63,273 nt of DNA from Chitinophagaceae bacterium (lineage in GTDB: Bacteria; Bacteroidota; Bacteroidia; Chitinophagales; Chitinophagaceae), in NCBI GenBank assembly GCA_947371755.1, contig CANBQT010000011.1, positions 1 to 63,273 of the forward strand, given 5' to 3'. A model generated the notes under the pieces. That model made no database searches. It saw nothing but the letters and a program-made list of their open reading frames with translations, and was not told the origin of the DNA. A program made the position numbers and the translations under genes. Positions 26,039 through 35,762 of the stretch are shown one piece after another. Position 1 is the stretch's first letter. Each line of letters begins with the position of its first letter.

Positions 26039-27838
26039 ATGAAAAAACTAAATATTCAATCCAAATTAATCCTAGGTCTTTTTATCATAACGGCATTAGC
26101 TGCTTGTGGAAAAAGTTTCCTTGACAAACCGCCAATCGGAACCCTCGGACCACAGATCGTTGCATCAGAAGATGGTGTACAAGGTTTGTTGATCGGTGCT
26201 TATTCACTAGTAGATGGTGAAGGTGCATCTGGAGATGGTTTTGCATCTGGTGCTTCAAACTGGATCTTCGGTGGTGTTACCAGCGATGATGCTTACAAAG
26301 GATCTGATCCTACAGACGTTGCTGATGCTGCTCCAATGGAAAAATGGGGTTCATCTTTAACGCCTACGAACGGTGCAATCCCACAAAAATGGAGATTGAA
26401 CTATGCAGCGATTCAACGTTGTAATGATGTATTAAACACATTAAAAATAGCTACAACTATTTCTGATGCTAAAAAAACTGCGATCACTGCACAAGCTCGT
26501 TTCTTAAGAGCTTATTATCACATGGATTTAAAAAAGATTTTTGGTAACATTCCTTATGTGGATGAAACTATTTCTCCAACAAATACCAAAGTGGATAATA
26601 AAGTGGATGCTTGGACTGGAATCAATGCAGACTTAACTTATGCTGCTGCTAACTTACCAGATACATGGTCTGAAGTTGGTCGCGCTAATAAATGGGCTGC
26701 TAAATCTTTACAAGCTAAAGCGTTAATGTTCCAAAAAAGCCTACCTGCTGCTTACACAATCCTTAAAGATGTAATTGCTAATGGTAAAACTTCCGGTGGT
26801 GCTAAATATGCTTTAAACGCTAACTACTTCTCAAACTTTAACCCTGCACAGAAAAATAGCGCTGAATCTGTATTCGCTGCTCAAACTTCTGTACAAGATG
26901 GTTCATCAGTTGCTTGGGGTGGAGATCCAAATGGTAACTATGGTGATATCCTGAACTTCCCTTATACAGGTGGTCCAGGTGCTTGCTGCGGTTTCTATAA
27001 CCCTTCTCAGGATTTAGCTGATGCTTTCAAAACTGATGCAAACGGTTTACCATTAACTGATACTTATCAAAATGGAGATCACGTTAGTTCTCAATATGGT
27101 ACTAAATATACAGGTAACCTAGATCCACGTATTGACTGGACTATGGGTCGCCCTGGTATTCCTTACCTTGACTGGGGTTTACATCCTGGTGAAGCTTGGA
27201 TCAGAAACCCTGTGAACGATGGTCTATTCAGCCCGTTGAAAAACGTATACGCTGCTTCTCAAAAAGGAGCATTCACAGACGTTGGATCTGCTTATTGGGG
27301 ACCAACAGAGTTAGTTGCTAATAACGTAAACATTATCCGTTTCTCAAATGTTCTTTTATGGGCTGCTGAGTGTGCTGCTGATGCTGGTGATTTAGCTGCT
27401 GCTTTAGGCTATGTTAACCAAGTTCGTTCAAGAATGGTTAGCCCAACTGGTTGGGTTTATAAGAACAGCGATTACAATGCTGCTGCTGCTCAATACGCCA
27501 CTCAAACTACTCCTGCTGATTCTTATAAAATTGGTTTATACACTTCATTTGCTGATAAAGCAACTGCAGTAAAAGCCATCCAAATGGAAACAAGATTGGA
27601 GTTAGGTATGGAAGGTAATCGTTTCTTCGACCTAGTTAGATGGGGTATTGCTGCAACAACAATCAATACGTACATCGCTAGAGAAACAGTTATCGTTAAC
27701 GGTTCAGCTCGCAGACCTCTCAAAAGTGGTGCGGTGTTTACTGCTAATAAGCATGAAATTATGCCGATTCCACAAAACGAAATCGACAATATGAATGCAG
27801 ACGGAACTATCCGTTTGACTCAAAATCCTGGATATTAA
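26039..27838 (+). CDS. SusD/RagB-family lipoprotein
   Basis: A surface lipoprotein of 599 residues paired with the preceding SusC. The lipobox is ALAAC (C23). The N-terminal KSFLDKPPIGT, the TPR-like helices with ALMFQKSLPAAYTIL, and the C-terminal ETRLELGMEGNRFFDLVRWG are diagnostic of the SusD/RagB C-terminal domain. ATG at 26039 is preferred to a GTG two codons upstream. A strong hairpin with a T run follows 23 bases after the stop. Confidence 0.95.
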   Translation: MKKLNIQSKLILGLFIITALAACGKSFLDKPPIGTLGPQIVASEDGVQGLLIGAYSLVDGEGASGDGFASGASNWIFGGVTSDDAYKGSDPTDVADAAPMEKWGSSLTPTNGAIPQKWRLNYAAIQRCNDVLNTLKIATTISDAKKTAITAQARFLRAYYHMDLKKIFGNIPYVDETISPTNTKVDNKVDAWTGINADLTYAAANLPDTWSEVGRANKWAAKSLQAKALMFQKSLPAAYTILKDVIANGKTSGGAKYALNANYFSNFNPAQKNSAESVFAAQTSVQDGSSVAWGGDPNGNYGDILNFPYTGGPGACCGFYNPSQDLADAFKTDANGLPLTDTYQNGDHVSSQYGTKYTGNLDPRIDWTMGRPGIPYLDWGLHPGEAWIRNPVNDGLFSPLKNVYAASQKGAFTDVGSAYWGPTELVANNVNIIRFSNVLLWAAECAADAGDLAAALGYVNQVRSRMVSPTGWVYKNSDYNAAAAQYATQTTPADSYKIGLYTSFADKATAVKAIQMETRLELGMEGNRFFDLVRWGIAATTINTYIARETVIVNGSARRPLKSGAVFTANKHEIMPIPQNEIDNMNADGTIRLTQNPGY

Positions 27839-27861
27839 TAATTAATTATTCTTTAGTTTTG

Positions 27862-27895
27862 AAGGAGATAGGGTTTGTCCCTATCTCCTTTTTTA
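27862..27895 (+). terminator. Intrinsic terminator or attenuator after the second susD
   Basis: A perfect 12-base stem (27862-27873 with 27879-27890), a five-base loop and a T6 run. The next ATG is only 23 bases past the hairpin, as in the first SusCD locus. Confidence 0.88.
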
Positions 27896-27917
27896 TTGCT
27901 TGTATATCAAACATTTT

Positions 27918-30900
27918 ATGAAAAACCTGTTGCAATTATCCCTGGCAATTTTATTGGTTGCCATTACTATTTCTTGTAAAAAAGAACATCATTTGTTCGA
28001 CCAAATTGATGCTAAAGAATCCGGTATTCATTTCGCCAATCGTATTATTGAAAATGATTCTGTGAATCCTATCGACCTTACTAATATATATAATGGTGGT
28101 GGTGTAGGAGTTGGTGATTTTAATAATGATGGTTTAATGGATCTATATTTTACAGGAAACCAGGTAGCTAACCAACTCTACATCAATCGTGGTAATTTTA
28201 AATTTGAAGACGTTACAAAACTGTCAGAGGTGGATGGGAATGGCAAATGGAGTAGAGGTGTTTCAGTGATTGATATCAACAACGATGGGCTTCAGGATAT
28301 TTATGTCAGTTGTACTATTTTAACAGACTCTACCAAAAGAGAAAACCTCTTATACATTAATGAGGGTTTCGATAAACAAGGTGTGCCTAAGTTTAAAGAA
28401 ATGGCCAAAGAATATGGTTTAGCAGATCGCTCCTTTACCACCATGGCTGCTTTTTTTGATTACGACAACGATGGAGACCTGGATGTTTACTTAACAGTGA
28501 ATGAAATTGTAAAAGGAGATAATCCTGCGATTTATAGAAAAAAAATAATTGATGGTTCTTATCCCAGTACTGGAAAATTATTTAGAAATGATTTTGACCT
28601 AACATTGAATCATCCAGTATTCACTGACGTAACCAAACAAGCAGGTGTGTCTGTTGAAGGATATGGTCATGGGGTTAACATAGCAGACATCAATAAAGAT
28701 GGATGGAAAGATATTTTTGTTACCAACGATTTCAATGGCAACGATCTCTTATACATCAATAATCATGATGGAACTTTTACTGATAAAGCGAGTACCTATT
28801 TTAAGCATACTTCCGCCAATGGAATGGGGCAAGATATAATCGATATCAATAATGATGGACTCGCAGATGTAGTAGAATTAGACATGGCACCTGAAGACAA
28901 CTATCGCAGAAAAATGATGCTGGGTGCTATCAGTTATCAGAATTATCAGAACAGCGATTATTTCGGATATCAGTATCAATATGTGAGAAATAGCTTTCAA
29001 TTAAATCAAGGACCCAGAGTAAATAGTAATGATTCCATTGGAGACCCTATCTTCAGTGATATTGGTTTCTTTGCAGGGATCTCTGAAACCGATTGGAGCT
29101 GGTGCCCAGTGGTGGCAGATTTTGATAATGATGGTTATCGCGACCTATTTATTACTAACGGGTTCCCTAAAGATATTACTGATAAGGACTTTATTACTTT
29201 CAGAAGAGAAGCCAGTATGATTGCAAAAAAATCGTACACACTTTCTCAAATCCCACAAGTAAAATTACACAACTACGCTTTTAGAAATAATGGCAACCTA
29301 ACATTCACTAACGAAACCACCAGTTGGGGACTTGCTGTACCATCTTTCTCTAATGGTTCTGTCTATGCAGATCTGGATAATGATGGTGATATGGACCTGG
29401 TTGTGAATAATATTAATGATAGTGCTTTTGTTTATAAGAACACTACCATGGATGCAAAAGATAATCAATCACATTTTTTGAAACTTAAATTAGTGGGTGA
29501 TTCTAAAAATTTAGATGGCTTTGGTTCTATTATCGAACTGTATTATGGAGGTAAGCAACAAGTGTATGAGAACACTCCATATCGAGGCTATTTATCTACT
29601 GTAGATAATCGACCAAACTTTGGATTAGGAACCAATCCTACAATTGATTCTTTAATTGTAAAATGGCCGAATAATAAAAAGCAGGTGCTGAAAAATGTTA
29701 CTGCTAATCAACTACTCACTGTAAATATTAAAAATGCTGATCAAGATTATCATTGGTCTTTACCTGTTAAAGTAACCAATAACTTATTTACGGAAGTAAC
29801 TGATCAATTAAAGATCAGTTATGTAAATAAAGCAAGAGATAATATTGATTTCAATATTCAAAAATTATTACCGCATAAATTCACAGAATTTGGCCCCGCA
29901 TTAGCGGCTGGAGATATTAATGGTGATGGATTAGATGATATCATCGCAGGAGGTTCATTAGCCAATAGTGCACAATTACTTTTACAACAAAAGAATGGCA
30001 CATTTACCCAATCGGACCTGAATAAGAATGCAACCCGTCAAACCAAGAACTGGCAAGACGAAGGTGTGGCTTTGTTTGATGCAGATGGAGATGGCGACCT
30101 GGATTTATATACTGCAAGTGGTGGTTATGAAATGAACCCCAACACCAATTCTTATCAAGACAAAATTTATATCAATGATGGTAAGGGTAATTTTAAAAAT
30201 GATTCAACAGCCTTACCGATTAATTATACCAGTAAATCATGTGTAAGAGTGATTGACTATGATCATGATGGAGACCTGGATTTGTTTATTGCAGGTAGAG
30301 TAGACCCTACCAATTTCCCTAAACCTGTTTCAAGTTTTATCTATCGTAACGATAGTAAAAATGGTGTAATCAAGTTCACAGATGTTTCAGCTCAAGTTGC
30401 TCCTGATTTAAAAAATATCGGATTGGTTTGTGATGCCATGTGGACAGACTTTGATAATGATGGCTGGCAGGATCTGATTTTAGTGGGAGAGTTTATGCCC
30501 ATCACTTATTTTAAAAATGAACAAGGAAAATTCAGGAATATTACCAGTACTACCGGTACAGAAAATAAAAAGGGTTGGTGGACTAGTATCGTTTCCGGTG
30601 ATTTCGACAATGATGGAGATATCGATTATGTAATTGGAAATATCGGATTAAATAGTTTTTATAAAGGCAGTGAAAAATATCCAGTAACCATTTATGCAAA
30701 AGACTTTGATGGTAATGGAAGTTTTGATGCAGTGCCTACTAAATATTTACCAACTTCTCAGGACGATACTACCTTAAAAGAATATCCTGTTCATACAAGA
30801 GACGATATGGTGAAACAGATGATTGGCTTTCGCTCAAAATTCCAGAACTATAAATTGTATGCACAAGCCACTATCGACAAAATGTTTACTGAAAAAGAAA

Positions 30901-31499
30901 TGAAGGGTGCATTGAAATTACAAGTGAATTATTTCACCAATAGTTTTTTACGCAATGATGGTAACGGAAAATTCACTTTGCTTCCTTTGCCTTTAAGCAC
31001 TCAGATAGGTAATATGAATGGAATGCTGGCGGAAGACTTTGATGGAGATGGAAATCTGGATGTGTTGATGGTCGGGAATGATTATGGCACCGATGTTTCA
31101 ATTGGCAGATATGATGCGAGCAATGGGTTATTTCTGAAAGGCGATGGTAAAGGTGGATTTACACCTCAATCAATTCTAGAATCAGGCTGGTTTGTTCCTG
31201 GTGATGCAAAAGCATTGGTTAAACTCAGATCAGTGAATGGCAAATGTTTAGTGATGGCTAGTCAGAACAAAGACCGTATGAAAGCATTTGAATTAAAGAA
31301 AACTATTCAGATGGTTCCTTTGCAAGCATTGGATGTATCAGCCATGATTCAGTATAAAAATGGAAAGAAACAAAAGAGAGAATTGAATTATGGGTCTTCT
31401 TTGTTATCTCAATCGGCCAGATATATCAACGTTGATCTAGAGATTTCAAGCATTACCATCAAAGATTCAAAGGGGGGAGAACGAACATTAAAGTTCTAG
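27918..31499 (+). CDS. VCBS/FG-GAP repeat lipoprotein with ASPIC/UnbV domain
   Basis: A lipoprotein of 1193 residues (lipobox TISC, C20). The first propeller-like half has many calcium-binding FG-GAP/VCBS motifs of the form DxNxDGxxD, for example DFNNDGLMD and DYDNDGDLD. An ASPIC/UnbV domain follows at about 534-602 (YRGYLSTVDNRPNFGLG and VKWPNNKKQ). A second VCBS series runs from about 655 to the C terminus. Such proteins sit on the cell surface or in the periplasm next to SusCD systems, and may bind ligands; no catalytic residues are evident. ATG at 27918 gives the lipoprotein signal; a TTG at 27900 would extend it needlessly. The next VCBS gene starts 26 bases downstream. Confidence 0.92.
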   Translation: MKNLLQLSLAILLVAITISCKKEHHLFDQIDAKESGIHFANRIIENDSVNPIDLTNIYNGGGVGVGDFNNDGLMDLYFTGNQVANQLYINRGNFKFEDVTKLSEVDGNGKWSRGVSVIDINNDGLQDIYVSCTILTDSTKRENLLYINEGFDKQGVPKFKEMAKEYGLADRSFTTMAAFFDYDNDGDLDVYLTVNEIVKGDNPAIYRKKIIDGSYPSTGKLFRNDFDLTLNHPVFTDVTKQAGVSVEGYGHGVNIADINKDGWKDIFVTNDFNGNDLLYINNHDGTFTDKASTYFKHTSANGMGQDIIDINNDGLADVVELDMAPEDNYRRKMMLGAISYQNYQNSDYFGYQYQYVRNSFQLNQGPRVNSNDSIGDPIFSDIGFFAGISETDWSWCPVVADFDNDGYRDLFITNGFPKDITDKDFITFRREASMIAKKSYTLSQIPQVKLHNYAFRNNGNLTFTNETTSWGLAVPSFSNGSVYADLDNDGDMDLVVNNINDSAFVYKNTTMDAKDNQSHFLKLKLVGDSKNLDGFGSIIELYYGGKQQVYENTPYRGYLSTVDNRPNFGLGTNPTIDSLIVKWPNNKKQVLKNVTANQLLTVNIKNADQDYHWSLPVKVTNNLFTEVTDQLKISYVNKARDNIDFNIQKLLPHKFTEFGPALAAGDINGDGLDDIIAGGSLANSAQLLLQQKNGTFTQSDLNKNATRQTKNWQDEGVALFDADGDGDLDLYTASGGYEMNPNTNSYQDKIYINDGKGNFKNDSTALPINYTSKSCVRVIDYDHDGDLDLFIAGRVDPTNFPKPVSSFIYRNDSKNGVIKFTDVSAQVAPDLKNIGLVCDAMWTDFDNDGWQDLILVGEFMPITYFKNEQGKFRNITSTTGTENKKGWWTSIVSGDFDNDGDIDYVIGNIGLNSFYKGSEKYPVTIYAKDFDGNGSFDAVPTKYLPTSQDDTTLKEYPVHTRDDMVKQMIGFRSKFQNYKLYAQATIDKMFTEKEMKGALKLQVNYFTNSFLRNDGNGKFTLLPLPLSTQIGNMNGMLAEDFDGDGNLDVLMVGNDYGTDVSIGRYDASNGLFLKGDGKGGFTPQSILESGWFVPGDAKALVKLRSVNGKCLVMASQNKDRMKAFELKKTIQMVPLQALDVSAMIQYKNGKKQKRELNYGSSLLSQSARYINVDLEISSITIKDSKGGERTLKF

Positions 31500-31525
31500 A
31501 AATTTTTAATTGAAATTAGGTTGAT

Positions 31526-33097
31526 ATGAAAAGTAGGTGGGTGGTAGTTTCTGCGATTTCTTTTTTCTCACTATTTGCTGCAATGTCTTGCCAATTATTG
31601 AATAGAAAGAAAGCATCAGATACCGCCATTGCAGAAGGAAAAAAACTGGCGAATCAATATTGCCAATCCTGTCATATGCTCCCCGATCCCAAATGGGTTG
31701 ATTCAAAAACATGGGAGAATGGGGTATTACCTGCCATGGGACCTAGGCTTGGAATCTTTTCATTTAAAGGCAAACACTATCCAGCACAGAAATATAACTT
31801 GTCTTTACCTCAGAATTTTTATCCTTCTAGTCCTGTGATGACAGAAGAGCAATGGCAACGAATTATGGACTATTATGTATCGATGGCATCTGAGAAAAAT
31901 GAAACTAAACAAATAAGACCTCACCCAATTGAAAATTCGCTTTCTTTATTTACTGCCTTAAGTCCAGAACATAAAACAGGACCACCCTCAACCTCTTATG
32001 TAAAAATTGATGAGAGTTCTCATGAATTTCCATTTATTATTTCTGATGCAGTGCGACATAAAATTTTCCGCTATGATCAGAATTTGAAGCTAACAGATTC
32101 AATTACCACATGGGGGCCAACAGTGAATATTGAAATGAACAAAAACGATTGGTTGTTATGCGATATTGGTATTTTAAACCCGAATAATGATAGGTTGGGT
32201 ACAGGAAAAAAAATAACAATAACAGCTGATGGTAAGATGCAACAAAAATCAGAGCAGTTAATCATTGCTCAATTACAAAGGCCAGTTCAGTTGTTAACTT
32301 CTGATTTGAACAAAGATGGCAAAGAAGATATCATTGCATGCGAATTTGGGTACTTAACAGGGGCTTTAACCTGGATGGAGAATAAAGGAGGTGGAAAATA
32401 TGACAAGCATATTTTAAGAGCATTCCCAGGCGCTTTAAAAGCTATTATAGATGATGTGAATCATGATGGGCTACCAGATATATGGGTACTATTTGCTCAA
32501 AGTGATGAAGGGGTTTATTTATATACGAATCAAGGCAACGGAAATTTTTCAGAGAAACAAGTTTTAAGATTTCCCTCTATCAATGGTTCCTCCTATTTTG
32601 AAATGGTAGATATAAATAATGATGGATTTAAAGACATCATTTATACCTGCGGAGATAACGCCGATTTCTCTACTGTTTTGAAACCTTATCATGGGGTCTA
32701 TATTTTTTTAAATGATGGACAAAATAAATTCGCCCAAAAATATTTTTATCCTTTAAATGGTTGTTATAAAGCCATTGCACGTGACTTTGATGGGGATGGA
32801 GATCTGGACATTGCTACCATCTCTTATTTTGCTGATTTTGAAAGTCAACCCGAAGAAGGTTTTGTTTATTTAGAGAATAATGGAAATTTTGATTTCAAAC
32901 CTTTTAGTTTACCTGTCACACAAGAAGGAAGATGGCTCACAATGGATGCCGGCGATTTTGATCACGACGGTAAGATCGATCTAATCTTAGGTAATTTCTC
33001 AGTTGCCCCATCATTCATGAAATCGAAAACCAATTGGAAAGAAGGACCAAGTTTTATGGTCTTGAGGAACAGGGGGGAATTAAAAATTAAAAATTAA
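31526..33097 (+). CDS. VCBS repeat lipoprotein with N-terminal haem c motif
   Basis: A lipoprotein of 523 residues (lipobox AMSC, C22). Soon after the anchor lies CQSCH (46-50), the covalent haem c attachment motif, in the context GKKLANQYCQSCHMLPDP, which resembles a short cytochrome c domain. The rest is a seven-bladed-type FG-GAP/VCBS region with DLNKDGKED, DVNHDGLPD, DFDGDGDLD and DFDHDGKID. It is in one operon with the larger VCBS protein (26-base gap). Haem binding would need export and the cytochrome c maturation system. The last residues and the stop codon lie inside an A-rich repeat, so the C terminus may have been altered by that repeat. Confidence 0.87.
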   Translation: MKSRWVVVSAISFFSLFAAMSCQLLNRKKASDTAIAEGKKLANQYCQSCHMLPDPKWVDSKTWENGVLPAMGPRLGIFSFKGKHYPAQKYNLSLPQNFYPSSPVMTEEQWQRIMDYYVSMASEKNETKQIRPHPIENSLSLFTALSPEHKTGPPSTSYVKIDESSHEFPFIISDAVRHKIFRYDQNLKLTDSITTWGPTVNIEMNKNDWLLCDIGILNPNNDRLGTGKKITITADGKMQQKSEQLIIAQLQRPVQLLTSDLNKDGKEDIIACEFGYLTGALTWMENKGGGKYDKHILRAFPGALKAIIDDVNHDGLPDIWVLFAQSDEGVYLYTNQGNGNFSEKQVLRFPSINGSSYFEMVDINNDGFKDIIYTCGDNADFSTVLKPYHGVYIFLNDGQNKFAQKYFYPLNGCYKAIARDFDGDGDLDIATISYFADFESQPEEGFVYLENNGNFDFKPFSLPVTQEGRWLTMDAGDFDHDGKIDLILGNFSVAPSFMKSKTNWKEGPSFMVLRNRGELKIKN

Positions 33098-33117
33098 AAA
33101 TTAAAAAGTAAAAAGGA
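33079..33117 (+). repeat. A-rich heptamer repeat overlapping a gene end
   Basis: Tandem TAAAAAT/TAAAAAG heptamers. They include the stop codon of the VCBS gene (33095-33097) and encode its last few residues. Confidence 0.75.
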
Positions 33118-33187
33118 AAAAGAAAAAAGAAAGATAAGAGTGAGGAGTGAAAAGTGAGGGAAAAGTTGGAAGTATAAAATAAGGTTT

Positions 33188-33213
33188 CCCCTCCCACGCA
33201 TGCGTGGGAGGGG
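33188..33213. repeat. Perfect 26-bp GC-rich palindrome
   Basis: CCCCTCCCACGCA joined to its exact reverse complement, followed by a GC-rich tail with AGCGACTGAGCGAACAGACG. It is the clearest member of the intergenic element family also seen at 20094 and 45283. Confidence 0.85.
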
Positions 33214-33301
33214 TGGCTGGAGCGACTGAGCGAACAGACGGGGGTGGGTAAAAACATCTAAGAAAAAAATATTTTCAATCTTGACTTTTAAACAAAGCAA
33301 T

Positions 33302-33333
33302 AAAAAGGCCTCTGATTATTCAGATGCCTTTTT
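33302..33333 (-). terminator. Intrinsic terminator of the MG2/DUF4249 operon
   Basis: An imperfect stem of AAAAAGGC plus TCTGA paired with TCAGA plus GCCTTTTT, with one mismatch and a four-base loop. It has A/T runs on both sides and can act in either direction; it lies 13 bases past the stop codon of the last operon gene. Confidence 0.75.
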
Positions 33334-33345
33334 ACTTTTTAAATT

Positions 33346-35748
33346 TCATCTCCCCTTCACATCAAACATCAATTCCTGATATCCAGCCTTTCCACTCTTA
33401 CTCAAACCCTGAACTACGATTACATATTTTCCGGGAACATCAGACGTAAAGAATGATACATCTGTTTTGCCTTTCTCGGATGTGTTAAGGTTGCCTGACC
33501 AATAAAGAAGGTGTCTGAAATCTGGTTGTCTTGAATTCGCCAGATCTTTTGAAGTATATTCCGGTGCAGAGAATTCTCTTTGCGATTGTAGACCTTTAAA
33601 GTCTAATACAACAGCCTGTGGATCCAGATCATAGGTTTCCATTTTGCCATTATAGGTGGTGAAGTTTAAAACTCCATAATAAGTTTGGTTACCTAAGAAA
33701 TACATCCTGTCTACAATCTCAATTTTTCTAATTTTTAAAGGATCATAGCTCATGAATTTATTCAAATCAGAAATAGGGTAACCATCCAATAATATCAAAG
33801 GTTGATTACTGAAATATCTTTTCTGAACATTATCATACACAGAAATATTAAAATTATCTCCCGACTTAGATAATTTTACTGGAGTCATATATTCTCTGAA
33901 AACTTCTTCCAAAGTAGCAAAACGAGAATAATCATCCAACAGATAAACATTATCTGGCTTATGATAAAAAGCTGTAGTATCCACTAAAGGAATTTCAAAT
34001 TTATTGATATAGTTCAGATTATAATAGTTCTGCACTTGCAAGTCTCTATGGTATTTGCTGATTTGGAATTTTTCATCAGAGGTATAAGGAAGAAATTTAT
34101 CGGTACTTGTTGAATTTGATTTTACAAAAGGAGACTCTATTTCAATTTTATAATTTGCAGCGTTATTTTTTTCAATTTGAGCAATTACCTGATCGTCGTT
34201 GTAGAAATCAGCGAACTGAAATTTCAAACGGCCTTTTTGATCACTCATAGAAGAATGAAACTGAGTTCTTTTACTTGGCATAGAAAGATACGCTGTAATG
34301 CCATTTAGTGGTAAATTTTTATTAGCAGGTACCACGCGACCAGTTACTATTTTACCAGCAATTTCAGGAACAAAATCAAAGGCAGGAATTCCATCATTCA
34401 AAACATGATCCCATTTGAATCTTCTCCAACCATTTGTAAGCATCAGGTTATCCATTAATTCAACTCTCTGTGGATCCCCAAAATTAAAATAACTGTTAGG
34501 GGATTCCACTTTTCCAACAAGGTCAGAGGTTAACCATATATAGTTTTGGATATTTGATTCGTCAACAGATTGTAATTCGTCGATCTTATATACCGACATA
34601 GAGAGCTCTGCTGCTGTGGGTTTACCATTTTGTAAGAAAGAAGTCAATTTCAATGCTACTTTATTTCTTTCAGCATAATCTTTCGCGTCTAAAGAAACTG
34701 CTAGTCCCATATTTTCTTCCGGATATTTGAAGAACAACCTTTCGGCAACGGGCTTTCTGTTTTCGTCAAATAAAGTAAAGCTGTTTATTCCTTCACCTAA
34801 ACTAGAAACAGGCAAATTGAATGAGGCTTTTCCATTTTCTAATTGGATTTGTTTGAACGTTTTTACAACACCCCGGGCATGACCAATTATATATGCTATT
34901 GATGAACTTATATTTTTTGAATCAACAGAAATTGAAATCGATTCTGAAGGATTTTTAGAACCAACAACTTTTAATGCATAACCACTATTGGTGGTTTGCG
35001 GAAAATTTTCTGTGATCATTTTTCCATTGGGTAACAGAACCGCTAGTTTATAGGCTTGTCCCTGTAATGGTTTAAATTGAAAATTGCCCATTCCCAACTT
35101 TAGGGTATTGGATACTAACATGGTATCGGATTTTTCATTGATCACCATAGCTTTTGCGTCAATGCCATTTCCGAATTGGTTACTTATTTTATATGCAATT
35201 TTATTTTCAATGCCATTGATCAGGTTACCGCCTTCTGGAAAAATTTGAACTTTCCATTCATCCTGAATTGGATTATTGGAAACGACACCTTGTTCTTTTT
35301 CAGTATTGATGATGGTGATATTTTTTTGAAAGAAAAATTCAGAACTGTAATTTTTCATCCAATTGGTATACGCTCTTAAGGTATAATTTCCAGAAGCAAT
35401 TTTTCCAAGTATCTTGATTGAGCCGGCACCAGAGCCATTATTGAGATCTACTTTTTCTTGAATGACTGCCTTTGATTGCTTATCTAAGATCTCAACATAG
35501 GCAATAGAACTAATGGATAGAGGAAGATTGAAAAAACCATCCACATTATATATTTTAAACCAACATACTTCGTTCGACAAATAAACAGTTTTGTCTGTAT
35601 GTAAGAATAGCTTTTCCTCTAAATGTTTGGTGCTATAGTTTTCTATTTTATGAATTAAAGCATCCGCATCTTGTGCATTCGATTTAGAAGGATGCAAAGC
35701 GAATAACGTTAAAGCCACTAAAGAAAAATATGTTTTTATGTTCTGCAT
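33346..35748 (-). CDS. Secreted MG2-domain protein with plug-like C-terminal region
   Basis: An 800-residue secreted protein (signal peptide to about residue 25, cleavage near SNAQ). Residues about 35-145 look like an alpha-2-macroglobulin MG2 domain (LHTDKTVYLSNEVCWFK, followed by a SGNYTLRAYT strand). A further MG-like strand-rich middle follows. Near the C terminus LILLDGYPISDLNKFMSYDP and VDRMYFLGNQTYYGVLNFTTY resemble the TonB-receptor plug fold, although no barrel is present. Such MG2-plus-plug proteins are common but uncharacterised in Bacteroidota. It is the last gene of a four-gene operon. The ATG at 35748 leaves a 14-base gap to the upstream gene; a TTG at 35772 would overlap it. 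Confidence 0.82.
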   Translation of the reverse strand: MQNIKTYFSLVALTLFALHPSKSNAQDADALIHKIENYSTKHLEEKLFLHTDKTVYLSNEVCWFKIYNVDGFFNLPLSISSIAYVEILDKQSKAVIQEKVDLNNGSGAGSIKILGKIASGNYTLRAYTNWMKNYSSEFFFQKNITIINTEKEQGVVSNNPIQDEWKVQIFPEGGNLINGIENKIAYKISNQFGNGIDAKAMVINEKSDTMLVSNTLKLGMGNFQFKPLQGQAYKLAVLLPNGKMITENFPQTTNSGYALKVVGSKNPSESISISVDSKNISSSIAYIIGHARGVVKTFKQIQLENGKASFNLPVSSLGEGINSFTLFDENRKPVAERLFFKYPEENMGLAVSLDAKDYAERNKVALKLTSFLQNGKPTAAELSMSVYKIDELQSVDESNIQNYIWLTSDLVGKVESPNSYFNFGDPQRVELMDNLMLTNGWRRFKWDHVLNDGIPAFDFVPEIAGKIVTGRVVPANKNLPLNGITAYLSMPSKRTQFHSSMSDQKGRLKFQFADFYNDDQVIAQIEKNNAANYKIEIESPFVKSNSTSTDKFLPYTSDEKFQISKYHRDLQVQNYYNLNYINKFEIPLVDTTAFYHKPDNVYLLDDYSRFATLEEVFREYMTPVKLSKSGDNFNISVYDNVQKRYFSNQPLILLDGYPISDLNKFMSYDPLKIRKIEIVDRMYFLGNQTYYGVLNFTTYNGKMETYDLDPQAVVLDFKGLQSQREFSAPEYTSKDLANSRQPDFRHLLYWSGNLNTSEKGKTDVSFFTSDVPGKYVIVVQGLSKSGKAGYQELMFDVKGR

Positions 35749-35762
35749 AATTGAAAACTTAA

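Noticed and set aside
33094..33300. Minus-strand 68-codon ORF with PPLPRMRGRG
   Set aside because: This is a translation of the intergenic GC palindrome and A-rich repeat; it has no homologous domain and overlaps repeats along most of its length.
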